From Erythrocercus mccallii (Eukaryota; Chordata; Aves; Passeriformes; Dicruridae): a DNA stretch of 64,000 nucleotides. The notes under the pieces were generated by a model. It was given only the letters and a program-made list of their open reading frames with translations, made no database searches and was not told the DNA's origin. This document shows, piece by piece, positions 36,961-50,135 of this stretch. The translations under genes were made by a program, and so were the position numbers. The stretch lies in the NCBI GenBank assembly GCA_013397435.1, contig VZRG01000006.1, positions 2,052,430 through 2,116,429 of the forward strand. The letters are read 5' to 3'. Within the stretch, counting starts at the first letter, position 1. Each line of letters begins with the position of its first letter.

Positions 36961-39900
36961 GATGAAACCCTAAACAGCACATGGGTTTCAGTGATTCAAG
37001 TAGAAACATTACTGATATATAAATAAACAAGTGCAACTAGCTACTGGCAGCAAGTCTCCCAGGGACTGATATTGGCTAACAGGCTTCCAGATGGAAGAAA
37101 AATTTAGTGCCCAGGCATTGTCTGATTTAATATGTTTATCTGTTGTGTTTTCTCATTTGTCAGCAAAAGCAAACTTTCTTTTACAGAGCAGGCCTGCAAA
37201 GGCTGAAAATCTTCAAAGCAATTAAAATTGAACTTCTAAATCACCAAATCCCCAGTCTGCATCAGTTACAGACAAGTAGGATCTGTCTCTTCCAGACTCA
37301 TATTTTCACTACAAATGCTGATTTTTAAGTTCTGAGAATAACTTATTAGAATCACTTATAATACATTAACATTCTCGCATACTTTTAAATTACTTGGCTC
37401 CTGTTCAGAGTTTAAAATAGAAATTGATGTGAGAAGGAAGGGTTGCAGCAATCTCAAGGAAAGCTAAATTCAGTGCTACAGCGCAGATGATATATGCAGT
37501 TTTATTAGCTGTGTAATAAAAATCTGCAATGAAGACGACATTTAAAGAATAATTAGAAATTCAGTTTGAGATACTCAAGTTGGTATGCTGACAACTGCCT
37601 AAATATATGGTCAATTTCAGGATGTCCAGAATTTCCTTAGCCAGGGCACTGCTATAGTTTTCAGGTTGCCATATGCTAGCCTTACTTTCACCTGTATCCT
37701 CTCCTTAATGACTTAAATATTTTTATAAAAGTGATAGCTGCAGTGAGAGGACAGACAAAGGATCTCAACACAATATCAAAAGTCTCCACTGGAGGTGAAG
37801 GATAAAAAGTTGTATTGCCACCAGCCAAAGATGGAAGCTGAGTTCAGACCTCTTATATCTCAAAGCAAAAATGTTCTACATATTCAGTGGGAATGACATT
37901 ACGTCAATATAGAAAAATTGATACCTCATCTTCTGTTTCAAAAGCAGATGATTACCTTTAAGAACTAAAAAGGTTTATATTCTGTCATGTACCTATCTGA
38001 AACTCTCTGCTGCATTGGAACTGCCACTATAACATTGCCCCTTTTCCCTATTGACTGGCACAGTGCAGCTCCTCAGGTTGTTTCTAACTTTAAAGATTAT
38101 ATTTTGCAGTGTGTTGTCAGTTCTCCTTCTGTTGATATACATAACTTTCACATGTAGGGGACCCTGAAGGGGGACACAGGGCCTTAGTGTTCAGTACAGA
38201 GGACAAGAGCATCAATTAAGTAGGGGAGCACCCAAATTTTTATTGAATCAGCCAATATCTTGAGATACCTTCTTTTTTCTGGTCCATTCACTCATATCTC
38301 ACCTGGGGGAGATAGGAGGAGACATGGTTTATTTCAGTTTTATTCAATTTGGATTGTGACCAAAATGCAGGATTTGACTTCCTTGTTCTTCTGATATTAT
38401 CTCATACTTGCCCAAAAACCACCTAAAATCTCAGGTCCTCGTTGCTGATCTTAACCAGACCTCTGCTCATCAAAGAAAGGATAGGACAGATTGGACATAA
38501 GGAATTAATCCTAACAGTTGTTTTATTATAGTCTTCCTTACTGTATGATAGTTTCAATTTATTTCTTTAAAGCCAGTTACTTTCCAAGATTATGTCCACT
38601 ATGATAAAAACTTTTCACATTTCATCTCTTCTCAAGTGCAAATTGTTCCTTCCTATTATGTAAAGTTGATGGGGAGGTAAGGTTAATAAACAAACATAAA
38701 ACTCAACAAATGGAATATAACCCTATCGAATATTTTCCATGTCCAATTTTATGTAAAATTGTTAATGGAATAATTTCCAAAGAAAATAGGATGCATTTTG
38801 GACTTTCTTTTAATAACATTTTTTTGACTTAAAAATAAAATTAAATATGAAAGTCATAAAAGAAATGAGAGTCTTTAAGTTATAGCTCTTAAAACTGGGC
38901 TGAGACACCATGAAATGTCTCTCTTCAATATTTTTAATGCATTTCTTAAAGATATCTTTCTTGGTAAAGCCTGGTATACTTTTCAAACTGGAAATAACTC
39001 TGTCCAATGAATGTAGATGCTCTGCTAGAAAATATTTCTCTAATAAGAAACATACAAACTTAACTCATGGTGTCTGAAAGTTACTGGAGCTTGGGGAGAT
39101 CCATGGAGTTGAGGCAATATGGGGGAAGAATTTTATGGGCTGAAAAAATTGTTTATCTGGGAAGGGAAAGGGACTGACATAGAAGATTCTCAAGCTCTAG
39201 TCGCTTGTCTGTATAAGTTAGACAAGTGGCTAATAATAATAATATTTGAGATGTGGCACCAGCATGGGTAGTTTAAACTCACTGACTTTTCACAGGCACA
39301 ACCATGCTGTTGCTTGACCACTGCCTTGAAGAGGGCACTAAAAATTGTATAAATGCAGCAGACACATGTTGGCTTTCCAAATGAGTAAACTGGGCAGATG
39401 GCTTATTTAATGAGAACCATGTCTTTAATGAGTGTTGTACATCTTCTAAAGTGCTCTGAGATCTCCAAGGGAGAAGCAAAGTCTTAGTACAAATAATTGA
39501 TACAGAAATTAATAGTTATAATAGCAAAGTATAATTCAAATCAATTTAATCTCCATTGTCACTCAAATGACCACAGTATAGTGCTGTAAAATATTGGATT
39601 TTACTTCTGACCATAAGCACCACTGTCATTCTGACAACATCAAATTTTCAAATCTTTCTCTTGCTTGACTAAGGCCACTTATGTATAATTTTACACTTTC
39701 ATTTTATATATTCACTTTTCACATGAACTGTATTTCCATTACAGCTAGATTTTAACTACAGTAAATAGTCTTTTAAAAAATCTTTTTTCTCCTATGTTGC
39801 TATTTTAATACGTTGTTTCTTTCAGATATGATCAGTAGAACTTGAGATATTTTCTGGTTAGTAACATTATTCCATTCTCTATTTTCCATGCTCCTGTTAT

Positions 39901-41164
39901 TTCTGTCAAATAGAAAGAGTAACTTGCAGATCTGGTTATGAAGGTAGAGAAAGAACATGATATTATGTTAAAAATGAATGACTCAAAAGTCAATGTGGGT
40001 GATGTCAAATAGCTGTCTCCAAGAAATTTCAGACAACCATATATGTGATTTTATTTGGCCTTCTGTGCTGTGTAATTACAAATTCAGAAACTAGGCTTTA
40101 AACTCTATTTTATCTGTATAAATCATACAGTAGCACTTGTGCCTGTGTAGTAGTATGTGCTGCAGACAACTGAATTGTTTTTCAGAATGATTAAACCAAT
40201 ATGAGTAAGGAATTTGACCTTTGCATATAAAAACGGAATTAAATTCTCAGAAGAATAACATTATAAAGCTAGGTTTCCCTAGATTGCAAGATCAGAAACA
40301 CTAGAGACATCTCATTAAATCCTATGGATGATGCCAGAATAGTAGTAAATTTCTCTAATGCTTATTTTTCTAGTAAGAAGGGGCACTATAAGGATATGCA
40401 ATGAAAACTGAATTTAATACTACAGATATTTTCAGATAAAAGACAAGCTGTGCTCCCTGGAAACAGAAGAATCTTCCTACAGATTTACACAAATGTCACC
40501 CTAATCTCACTCACATTCATACTAGATAAAGGCAATAATATCTTCAAAAATATTAACAACTAAAGACATATAGATATGCCATATTGTTGTAATTAAAGTA
40601 ATATTAGAAAAGCATTGTGTTGTGCTTGAAATTGGTATGTTTATGAATATTTGGTACAAAATTTATATATAATTGAATATAAAAAGCACTTTATGGAGAA
40701 TGATAAATAGAAGCTGTGCTAGAATATATTGCCAGATATAAGTGCAGCCATTTTTATAGTTGCCTTTTAGTAATTCATATTTTTTCACAAGAATATTTTT
40801 ATACTTTTCTCAAAAGAAGATAATTAAATACACTGTTAAATGGCTCACATGTAGCACAAAATTAGAATTATAATTAACAATAAAATAATTATTTGAAGAG
40901 TTAAGAAATATCACCTGAAAATGACCTGTTGTTCTCCTTCTCAAAGACAAGAGTATGACAAAGTGCTACATTATATGACACTTGAGAGGTACAGGGGTAC
41001 TTCCAGAAATAACCCGTTACGAGAATTCAATACTTAATAATAGGATTTTAAAAGGACTTAAAGTGGGTTATATAAGGACTTGGTCACTGAAATCCCACAC
41101 CCTTCATTGAAAATGTCAGCTAATGTGAGCCTTTCAGTGATAAAGTCACACAGATAGTAACTAA

Positions 41165-41230
41165 TTTATAGTTATATTGTATATATTAGTATACATTATA
41201 TATATAAAATAGTATATATTGTATATTATG
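41165..41230. repeat. TA-rich simple repeat
   Basis: An irregular AT-dominated tract made mainly of TATAT and GTATA units. It is low-complexity DNA with no other signal. Confidence 0.75.
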
Positions 41231-42647
41231 CTCACTAATCTGAGCACTCAAACAGAAACTTCTTCAAAAATACAGGCCAGCAACAGGAGGGGTAGGTTAA
41301 TGTTTAACTAAAATTAAAATGGCAGAGTTAAAATTTTACTATATTTTCAGGTTATATTTGCCTGAAAAGAAACAAGTTGCTATAGTTGTTTTGTGGAAAA
41401 TATATTTATTAATTTTCATTAAGCAAAAATTTCCACAAGGAATTCCAGTTCTCAGGTACTTTCATTAAAAAATGCTTTCCATAAATAATTGCAAAATCAA
41501 TTTACATTAGTATTTACTTTTTATGAAGCTTTAGATCAGTAGAGATGACCCTGATAGCAGAGTTATCAGTAACAGAAATGGATTGAGTGTAATTGCTAGT
41601 TAAAATTCTATGATATTCCAGACACAACATCTTAAACATTGCATTTGCAATTATGCCTCTGTTTATGTGAGACTTTAGAACATAATTGGGAATGGTGCTA
41701 AAAGTGTTAAAGCATAATGGGATGGATCCCTGAAAGCTCTTCAGTTGTTACATCAAATATCAAGTCCCACTGATGCTTCATGAAAATTAATGTCTGCAGA
41801 GTTCCTACATATAACCAAATTATTAAAATGATAGTTGCTTTTCTGAATTTAAAACTAATTGCTCATTATTAAATGTCTCTAAGTATCTCAATTAGGCATA
41901 CTTACATATATTTTTTAAAGAAAATATATCCTGGAAATCGCTTTTAAAGAAAGGAGTACTGATCAATCCATGCTTCTCTCCGATCTCTTTTCTAAAGGCT
42001 TTTTGTTTTTAATAAAACCAATGTGATATGATTTTTGTTGTTACTGTGTAATTTTTTCCATTTTCAGTGCTTTCTAAAATAGTAAAATCCATTAAAGTCA
42101 GAGCAAACATTATTCTATACATAACAGGGTATCCTTTTTAACCAGAATTACTTTCTTTTTCCCTGAGGATGGAAAAAAATATGCTGTGGTTAAACAGGAT
42201 AAAACTTCCTAAATTTTTTTCTTTCTTTTTAAATTCAGGCATGCAGTAGCAACTAAAATGATATATTTCATATGTTTGCCTAAAGTCCAATGAAAAAAAA
42301 AAGTGCATCAGATCAAACCTGAACATTAATGATGAAAGAGTATCAGAGCTGCCTTTATAAATTAGGAGTCTATTGACAGTGAAATTGCATTAAGGCTGTA
42401 CATGCCTTTGCATTCAAGAGAGCTGGACTGAATTATGCCAAATAAGAAACGGCCCAGAAATCTGAAGGATAGAAGAGAACATTATAAAGATCTATCCCTA
42501 CCCTGTGTGTATAGGACAGGCTGCACTTTCAAAAGTCAGAAATATGAAAAGACCCTTTCTTGTACCAGAGATATTCTCATAGGAAATGCCATATTATAGG
42601 TGCTGCTAAATAAATATTGTCTATACATATGTCTGTTGAGAAACCTT

Positions 42648-42672
42648 TATATTTATTTTAAAAATAAATATA
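42648..42672. repeat. Perfect AT palindrome (12-bp arms)
   Basis: Arms TATATTTATTTT and AAAATAAATATA are perfectly complementary around a single A. It lies at the edge of a longer AT-rich tract, so it may arise from composition alone. Confidence 0.8.
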
Positions 42673-43000
42673 TATAATATACATGTTATAATATTCTTAA
42701 CCAAATATAACTAATGAAAGACCAAAGACAGAATAATGTCCTTATATCAGCTAAGAGAAACTAACTATAATCTCTTTAGGTTCTTTATGTGAAAAGCAAC
42801 TGGAATGTATTGAGTTCTATCTAGGAGGGGATGAATTTATGGATGGGAATTAGGAGGCAGGATAACATGGGTGACACTGCTGTGGGTGTTTACTAATGGC
42901 CACCTGAACCACCCTAATGTCTACTCAAAAGACAACACAGCCAGTCACACACAGCCCAGGAGGTTCAATGCAGAGCACTAAATGTAGAGAAGGAATCATA

Positions 43001-43050
43001 CCCAGTTGGATTCATGAGAATTGTTCCCTGTTGGATTAATGAGAAAGGCC
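43001..43050. repeat. Two-copy 25-bp tandem duplication
   Basis: Units starting at 43001 and 43026 share the core GTTGGATTcATGAGAA (second copy GTTGGATTaATGAGAA) with the same spacing and a few substitutions. Confidence 0.7.
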
Positions 43051-43910
43051 AAAGATTGCATGGAAATTCCAAGCACAACACTGAACTAGGCATCCAGGTG
43101 TGCTGATTGCTTTAGTACAAGATAGTTTGGATACCTCAAGCAGACCCTAGCCATTAGGAGAGGTTGTTACTGGTGATACACCCAGTACACATCCCAGACA
43201 GAGCAAAGTCTCCACTGGCTCTGGCAAAACTTTGTTGGAATTTATTTACCTAATCCAGAGCAGCAGTCCTGTATGGCTACCACTTCCACTTAATTTTCAT
43301 GCAGGACTACACATCTGGGCTGACCCAGTACATCTCCACAAGCCTAAGAAAGCTGTAGGTGTACTGAACCTGCACTGATGTAGAACAGTAAACCCAGTGT
43401 AGATCACTGAAGTTTTGGGTGATACATCAATTTTCACTGAGTTGCAATTTAAACTGCAATGAATTTGGAATTTGAATGCAATCTGGTTTGCACTGAGTGG
43501 CAAAGAAAGTGAGTCAGAGTATATTAAAACTGGATACTGGAAACTCCAGCATTTGGCATAAGCAGAGAAAGTGTAAGTAGAAACTTACACACGTGTAGCA
43601 TATTTAACAATGAAAACTTTAATTCCTGGATTATTCAGTATCTCAAAACGAAAAGCTACTCTTTCACAGAGGAGAAAAATTTGCTGCTGTTGAAATATTT
43701 GCTTCATGAATATGCGGGTAGTCACTCCAGAAAAAAAGATGTTTGAAGTATGCTGATAGAAATGCCAGGTGTAGACTAGACTCATTTTACATAACAGCAT
43801 TCATTAAGGAATAAGACAATCACCATTGTCATCACCAGTCCTAATTCCTACTCTGCTGCTATGAACTTGCCACTGATATCGCACAGAAGTTGTGAAAATG
43901 TATGTACCAA

Positions 43911-43939
43911 CATTTGTACTTAAGCCATTGTACTTAAGC
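43911..43939. repeat. Two-copy 14-15-bp tandem duplication
   Basis: CATTTGTACTTAAGC is followed immediately by CATTGTACTTAAGC, which differs by one missing T. The duplication lies at the start of the 107-codon open frame beginning at 43892. Confidence 0.8.
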
Positions 43940-45578
43940 CAGATTACACAATTTGCCTCAGACTGTTCAGGTCTCTCTTCAGAAACAGTACAGAAATGGC
44001 CAGGTGTGGACAAAATTTGCTCAGGGATTATTTTTTATTGGCTCAGGGTTTGCTCACTTGCCCAAACATGTTTTGATCTATCACCTCAAGGTGTACAGCC
44101 TGAGGCAAGATATACTCTTATTGAAACAATTGCTTCTGCAGACCAGGTTTTGCAATCATTGATGCAAACTCCAAATATTGGTGTTTTCTGCTCTGATGAT
44201 CTCACTTTTGGATGACTGTGCTGGAGACTGCAGGAATTGGAATTACTATAGTAAGAATTCATCTAGTCAACTGAATAGGCTGAGTAGGAAAAAGTAAATA
44301 GCCTTTTTTAACTGTGAACATTAAATTCTCTTTGAATATGTTCAGCTACTGATCACTGCAGGTGAATAAGAATTCCTGCTTGTGAAAGGTGTATGCTATT
44401 GAAATATATAGGGTGAAAAAAATATTGTTCCACAAGATGTGGACAGATGTGGTTTTTTGGATCTGTAAGAATGATAAACTGTCTAACTGATCCATAGTGA
44501 AGTAGAAAACTCTATCCTTTCCTTAATTAATAGTCCAGGAAGCTGGCTATGCTCCGTGGATCTACTCTCTAGTAAACTGAAGCACTAGGGATTGCTGCTT
44601 CTCAATTACATGTAGTGAGCAGCAATTGCTATACTATGTGCAAGATCTTAGTGTCCTGCAGGCTATTCAAAACTGAAGTCTTGAACACAAAATTGTTGCT
44701 TAAGTCACAGAGTGGTCTCCAGCATCTTTTTAAAGTCTGAAACTACTGATGAGAGGACAAAATGGTTAATGGCCAGGGTGAACTACAAAGGTTACTCAGC
44801 CAAGATATGCTAAGCTTTCTATTGTAACAGTTCATCTATTTTTCAGCCCCACAGGAGAAGGGAATCTGACTTTAAAACTTCAAGAGGTATTCAAATGACA
44901 AGGAAATCTATTTTGAACACTGAGGTATGGTATTGAAATACTGTATTTAGCTATATAAGTATTATTTATAGCAGTTTTACATGTCTTAATATGGTCCTTA
45001 AAATCAACAAGCAATTTATAAAGCTACTTACTCAGAAGAACAGGAAAACAGCTATCATGCTTTATAAGTAGCAAAATGACAAATTTCAAAATACAATATA
45101 TAACAGAAAACAAAAGTCAATATATTTAATTAATTAAATCCAAAACATTGCAACAGCCAAATAATAAATAACAAAATACTCAGCACCTGTGAAATATATA
45201 GACTTTATCTATAAAGATCACTGACATAATGTGAAAAGGGAGAATGGTTTCTACAACAATATGTTGTATCTATATTTATCCTTATTATTTCTTTGGAAAA
45301 GAAGCAGAATTAACTTACAACAAAATGTGTATTTTCATTTAAGCAAGGGTATAGCTTTTTCAAGTTGTATGTAAAAAGTTCATACAATCTACTTTGTTGT
45401 TCATTGTTATTTTCCGTAGGCCAAGCTATGTATTCACAAGGAGAAAAAATGCAGAAATACATAAACACACACAATCTTTTTAATATACCTTCCATCTATC
45501 TGGGATCAGATTGAAAAAATTCTGCAGTTTTTGATAGTGTTTTAAATATTCCTACTACTAGTAAAAACTAGAACATGG

Positions 45579-46190
45579 CAAGTTAAAGATGGGTCAGCAG
45601 TGCCCTGGCAGCCAGGAGGACCCAGCCATGTCCTGGGGGCATCAGGCACAGCCTGATGGAAGGGATTGTCCTTCTCTGCTCTGTGTTAGCCCAGCCTCAT
45701 CTCCGGCCTGTGTGCAGTTTTGGGCTCCACAGTGTGAGAGTAATAAAGCTGGTATAGGGAGGGCAATGAAGATGGTGATAGATCTGAAGGGGAAGCTGTA
45801 CAAGGAGTGGTTGGAGTCGTTCAGCCTGGAGGAGACCCCCCCTGATCTGCTGCTTCCTCAGGAGGGAAGTGCAGGGGCAGGAACTGATTTCTTCTCTGGT
45901 GCCCAGTGACAGGACACAAGGGAACAGCCTAAAGCTGAGTCAGGGGAGGTTTAAGTTGGGTATCAGAAAAAAAGTTTTGCCTGCCAGAGGATGGCTGGAC
46001 ACTGGAACAGCCTCCCCGGGGAAGTGGTCACATCACCAAGCCTGGCAGAATCCAAGAAGTGTCTGGACAATGCTCTCAGGCACAGGGTATGATTCTGGAG
46101 GTGTCCTGTGTGGGGCCAGGAGCTGGACTTAATGACCCTTATGAGGCCCTTCCAACTCTGGATGTAATATGATGATATTCAAGTAAAGAG
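45579..46190 (+). mobile_element. CR1 LINE 3' fragment, neoavian type
   Basis: This plus-strand CR1 copy reaches its natural 3' end. Diagnostic text includes 'GCAGTTTTGGGCTCCACAGTG' near 45715, 'TTCAGCCTGGAGGAGACC' near 45820, 'CTGGACACTGGAACAGCCTCCCCGGGG' near 45996, and the 3' end 'GAGGCCCTTCCAACTCTGGAT' with a degenerate ATTCTATG-like tail (ATGTAATATGATGATATTC). It is better preserved than the 17 and 23 kb copies, hence younger. CAAGTTAAAGA at 45579 and CAAGTAAAGAG at 46180 may be an imperfect target-site duplication, and the listed limits include both. The plus-strand open frames of 106 and 87 codons here are repeat sequence, not genes. Confidence 0.92.
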
Positions 46191-49100
46191 AAACCCAAAT
46201 CTCTTTTACAAATGTGAGGCAGTTTAAAAAAAGAAGAAAAAAAGTCATTTTGAAAACTTGCATTAATCATGCCAAGTGAGAACTTGGCATTTAAGATTGT
46301 GTCAAATTCTATCAAACCATAATACAAATTAATGCAACATAATTCCACAGTTCAAATCTGTTTTCAATGTGCTTATGTAAGTCAGCCTGAGATCACCAAC
46401 TATAGATGTGGAAATGCAGCATTGGATTCCATTCCAGCAGTCCCAAATAGTCAATTTGTCCTAAAATTGCTTATCTCAAACTGTATTGCCAAGAACTAGC
46501 AATGTTAGAAATTCAGAGTTCTTGCCCTTATTTAAGAGGGAATGAATATACAAAGAAAATCATATCTGAGGGGGTTTTTCTACTCTGTATCTTCCTTAAG
46601 AATATTGTTACACTTCCGTTTCTGATCCTAGTTATAAATACAGGGGTAAAAACAAGGCACGAGGGAAATAACAGAGATATTTAGATAAACTATCTAAATA
46701 TTTAATATCCTACAACACTGCTGTTCTTTGTTTTGGTTTTTATTTCAACAAAGTAATCATTTTGGAGTGTGGCTTATGTGAATCTTTGCTAACAACTGGT
46801 TTTAAAATAAGTCAGTCACTTCCCACCTTTTATTTGTGGAGTCTGGTTGTGATTTTCCCAAAATGTAGGTAAGGAAAAGAGAGGCTACAACTTCTAATGC
46901 CAAAACATTTGGAAAAAGTGACAAGTTTTCAGACACAACATCTTTTTTGCAAGTTTCTCAGATGTTACATCTCCACCTCAGATGTAGGATTATGGTTTTA
47001 CAGCATGACAATTAGCTTTTCAGTTAGATTAAGAGTGTCCTAATGAGAAAAATAACCCAACTGATTGAAGACCTGAAAGAGTATTTCTCCAGTGAATAAA
47101 TGTCTGTAACTGTAATTTAGGACAGCATTTAAAAATACAGCATACACAGGTCAAGATTAGGCGGATACGGGCTTATCAATTTAGATGATTTTTTTTATTT
47201 TCTGCTCTCTGACTTTCTGTGTTGACTTGGACCCTATAAATAACAAGAACACTGCAGATTTTCAAACAACATGTGAATAATATGCCCATCATCATTCTGC
47301 TTGTAGCATGTGGGTGATAGCAGTAAGGGCAGGCCTGGTGAGGCAATATTATCAAATTGTGCCAGAGGAAATGTGTCACAGTGTCACAGCCCTACCCAAT
47401 TTCAGCACATTAATCTGTACCACCCTGAAGCCAACTCCAGTGGTTTTTTTTAGACGTGGCTGCTCTGGTTTGCAATTTTTTTTAGGTGGATGGAGAAGAG
47501 ACATCATAGAATCATTTTCTCCTTTTTCTCTTCATCCTGTCCCATGGCAATTTTTTCAGAGGGTGCTCACAGAACATTCCTTTTCTCTTACAGGTCCAGC
47601 AATAGTCCTAAGAGCAAATCACTACAGGGACAGTTCAAATGGACCAAAGAATCATAAACATCCAAAAACTGAGTATGAATGCATAAAAATCCAGAAAAAT
47701 TACTTAATCATACTATTTTATGAATTAAAATGGAATATTCTACATTAATTAGTAACTACATGATTAGTAACCATCATAGCCTAAAATCAACTTAAGTTCC
47801 CAAACAATACGAATTCACCAGCATATTTTAACACCTCCAAGATAAGTAAATAACTATAAACAGAAAGAAAGAAGTAAAATTTGAAAGGATTACACTTCAT
47901 GCTTCTTCACTAGGCTGTTAATGTGGGCTTTTTCTAGGTTCTCATTCACACAAGAAACCTTGGGCTAAGTTTAGGAGAACTGCAAAGGAAGTGAAAAGTC
48001 CAGTTTGGGCTGTGATGTGTGAACTAGTTCTGTCCTGATTTTGCAGTGAAGATGCAGTGAAAACAAAACTAATTCAGCTTTCAAACCCACAAGTTGCCTC
48101 AAAATTTGGAAAAGATCACAAGAGACTCAGCCAGCTAAAGCACTAAAGCGTCAGAGGATATGTTCACAGAAGTCCCAAACACATGTTCTGAGGATATGCT
48201 GAACTTGAGCTTCCTCATGTGATATATAGGTCAAATCTTGTTCAAGATTGGCCTTAATACATACAATAATTAATATAAATGGGATGTATCTTTAAGTAGG
48301 AAGTTCTTGTCCTTTCTCTTCCCCCTTTTCTATAGAATATTTTTCTAGAACTATTTGATCAACATCTGAGACATAAGCTAAACTTAGAATAACATAGAAT
48401 ACAATGCATTATTCATTAGATATTTCTGAATTCATTATGCACTGATTTTAACAACTCAGAGCAAATTTCACATATTCTTATATCATCAGTCATTATTAAA
48501 AAATCTTTAACCAAGGGAATCTATGCTTTTAACATAGACAACAAACACAAAAGAATATTCAGTTTAGAAATGCTCAGCTTGGGAAAACAAAAAACACACC
48601 ACTTATTCAGTAGTCATGAATGATCCAGTGGTCCGTTCAGTTATGTCTCTCTCTTTTCAGATTATCCAAGGACAGAAAAAAGTTTAATCTGTTATTAAAC
48701 TCTGGATTGCCTGAACAGTACATCAGAAATAGAGGCTAGTAACTCAGCCATATACATTTTACCCAAGAATTTATTGCAGATTGAAACATTTTTCTTGGAT
48801 CAAAAGTTGAATCATTTCAACCACAAATTTAGTCATTGGCTGTCCATGTCTCAGAGTTAATACAAAACTTACTGTTACTAAAGTTCTTTATATTTTTTTC
48901 CAGGTTGCAGCGGAAATCTAAAGGAGGAAATAAAAAAGTAAAGCACATCTCTGAAAAAGGCTGACAGCTCTGGAAACCAAAAGTTATACAGTTCCACTGA
49001 CGGCGAACAAGTTGTATTCTCAGATTAAATACTTTAAATAATGAGCAATTTTCCAGAAAATCTGTAGAAGTTTCTCCTTATCTAATTAGGTAAACAGCAT

Positions 49101-49540
49101 TACAACTGCTGCTCTTCTGAGATGCGCACCAATCAGAGTTTTTGATGTCGTCTGTTGACTGACAATTTGATGTCCCTGTTCTCATTGCCATTGCCAATTC
49201 TTATTGAAATCCAACTGCACAAAACTAAAAGTAATCCTAAAACAAGTGTGTGGTTTAGGAGGACTACCAGGAGTTACTGATATTGCAGACATCAGTACAG
49301 GCTACAGAACACAACACAGCTTCCAACTTCGTATAAAACCTGAGCACCACAGAAAAAGTTGTAAATAAAAAAAAGTGTCCAACGAAGGCAGTTAAAGCCC
49401 ATTGCCAGTCATTACTGCCAGTCCTTAGCAGGACTTTGTTAAATTATAGTGTCAGCACCAGAAAGGAGAATTACAAAAACTTGGAATAAAGGAATGTTTA
49501 TTTTGATACCAAACCTACATGTCAGTTTAATTCTGGTTTT
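46191..49540. other. AT-rich non-coding stretch
   Basis: About 3.3 kb with no supportable gene. A 146-codon plus-strand open frame (47308-47748) has no recognised domain and a low-complexity end (see findings). I saw no nameable repeat. Confidence 0.5.
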
Positions 49541-49544
49541 GTTG

Positions 49545-49696
49545 GGGTTTTTTTGTTTGTGTTTTTTTTTTTTTTTAATATAGAAGAATAGAAGAATATA
49601 ATAAACAGGTATCTGACCATTTTAAACATGAAGTCTGACTCTAGTTTCTGCCATTCTCCAGTGCTTCTTAGAAAAAAAGAAAAAACCCCAGAGGCA

Positions 49697-49731
<35 letters not shown>

Positions 49732-49735
49732 AAAA
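49545..49735. repeat. T-tract and (CA)8/A26 tract pair
   Basis: A GGGG plus T-rich block (49544-49576, ending in a 15-nt T run) is followed about 110 bases later by a mirror-complementary block: AAAAAACCCC near 49680, (CA)8 at 49695-49710 and an A run of about 26 nt to 49735. The two sides can pair as a long imperfect hairpin. It is simple-sequence DNA and I see no mobile element between the tracts. Confidence 0.8.
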
Positions 49736-49889
49736 TAGAGGAGAAAAATAGCCTTAAAACCTGCATCCAAACTGTCTTTCAAGAGAAAAAAAATCTATTA
49801 TCTCCTGCAGAAAATCCTTTCTTTCCTGAATGGACTTAGGACTAGATTGACAGAAATGCTCTTCACATGTCTTTTCAAACATAACAAAA

Positions 49890-50135
49890 TATAGAACCAT
49901 AGAATCATTTAGGTTGGAAAAGGCCCCTAAGATCCTTGAGTCCAACCACAAAGCCAGCACTGCCAACTCACCACTACACCTAAACACTCCATCTGTACTA
50001 CTTCTCTAGGCAGCCTAATTGAATGCTTGACAACCCTTTCTGTGCAGAAACTTTTCCTAATATCCAACATAAACCTCCCCTGGCACAACTGAATCCTATA
50101 CCTTGAGCTTGCTTTCTGTATTTTCAATTTTTTTT
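49890..50135 (-). mobile_element. CR1 LINE 3' fragment, neoavian type
   Basis: On the minus strand this is a CR1 3' fragment of roughly 245 bases. The + strand starts with the family's end, ATAGAACCATAGAATCATTT and GGTTGGAAAAGGCCCC, then 'GAGTCCAACC', 'GCCAGCACTGCCAA', 'AATGCTTGACAACCCTTTC' and 'CCTAATATCCAACATAAACCTCCCCTGG'. These match neoavian CR1-J/E-like copies. It is 5'-truncated and inactive. Minus-strand open frames of 77 and 66 codons are repeat-derived. The 5' limit near 50135 is approximate. Confidence 0.9.

Larger units (their letters stand above)
36428..45578. other. Long AT-rich non-coding stretch
   Basis: About 9.1 kb with no supportable gene. Notable contents are the GC-rich patch 36540-36960, TA-rich patches (41165-41230 and 42640-42700), two small tandem duplications (43001-43050 and 43911-43939), and a 107-codon plus-strand frame at 43892-44215 with no recognised match. 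Confidence 0.55.

Noticed and set aside
45589..46132. Two overlapping plus-strand frames of 106 and 87 codons
   Set aside because: Both fall in the 3' untranslated body of the CR1 copy.
49754..50127. Minus-strand frames of 77 and 66 codons
   Set aside because: They are derived mostly from the CR1 fragment at 49.9-50.1 kb.
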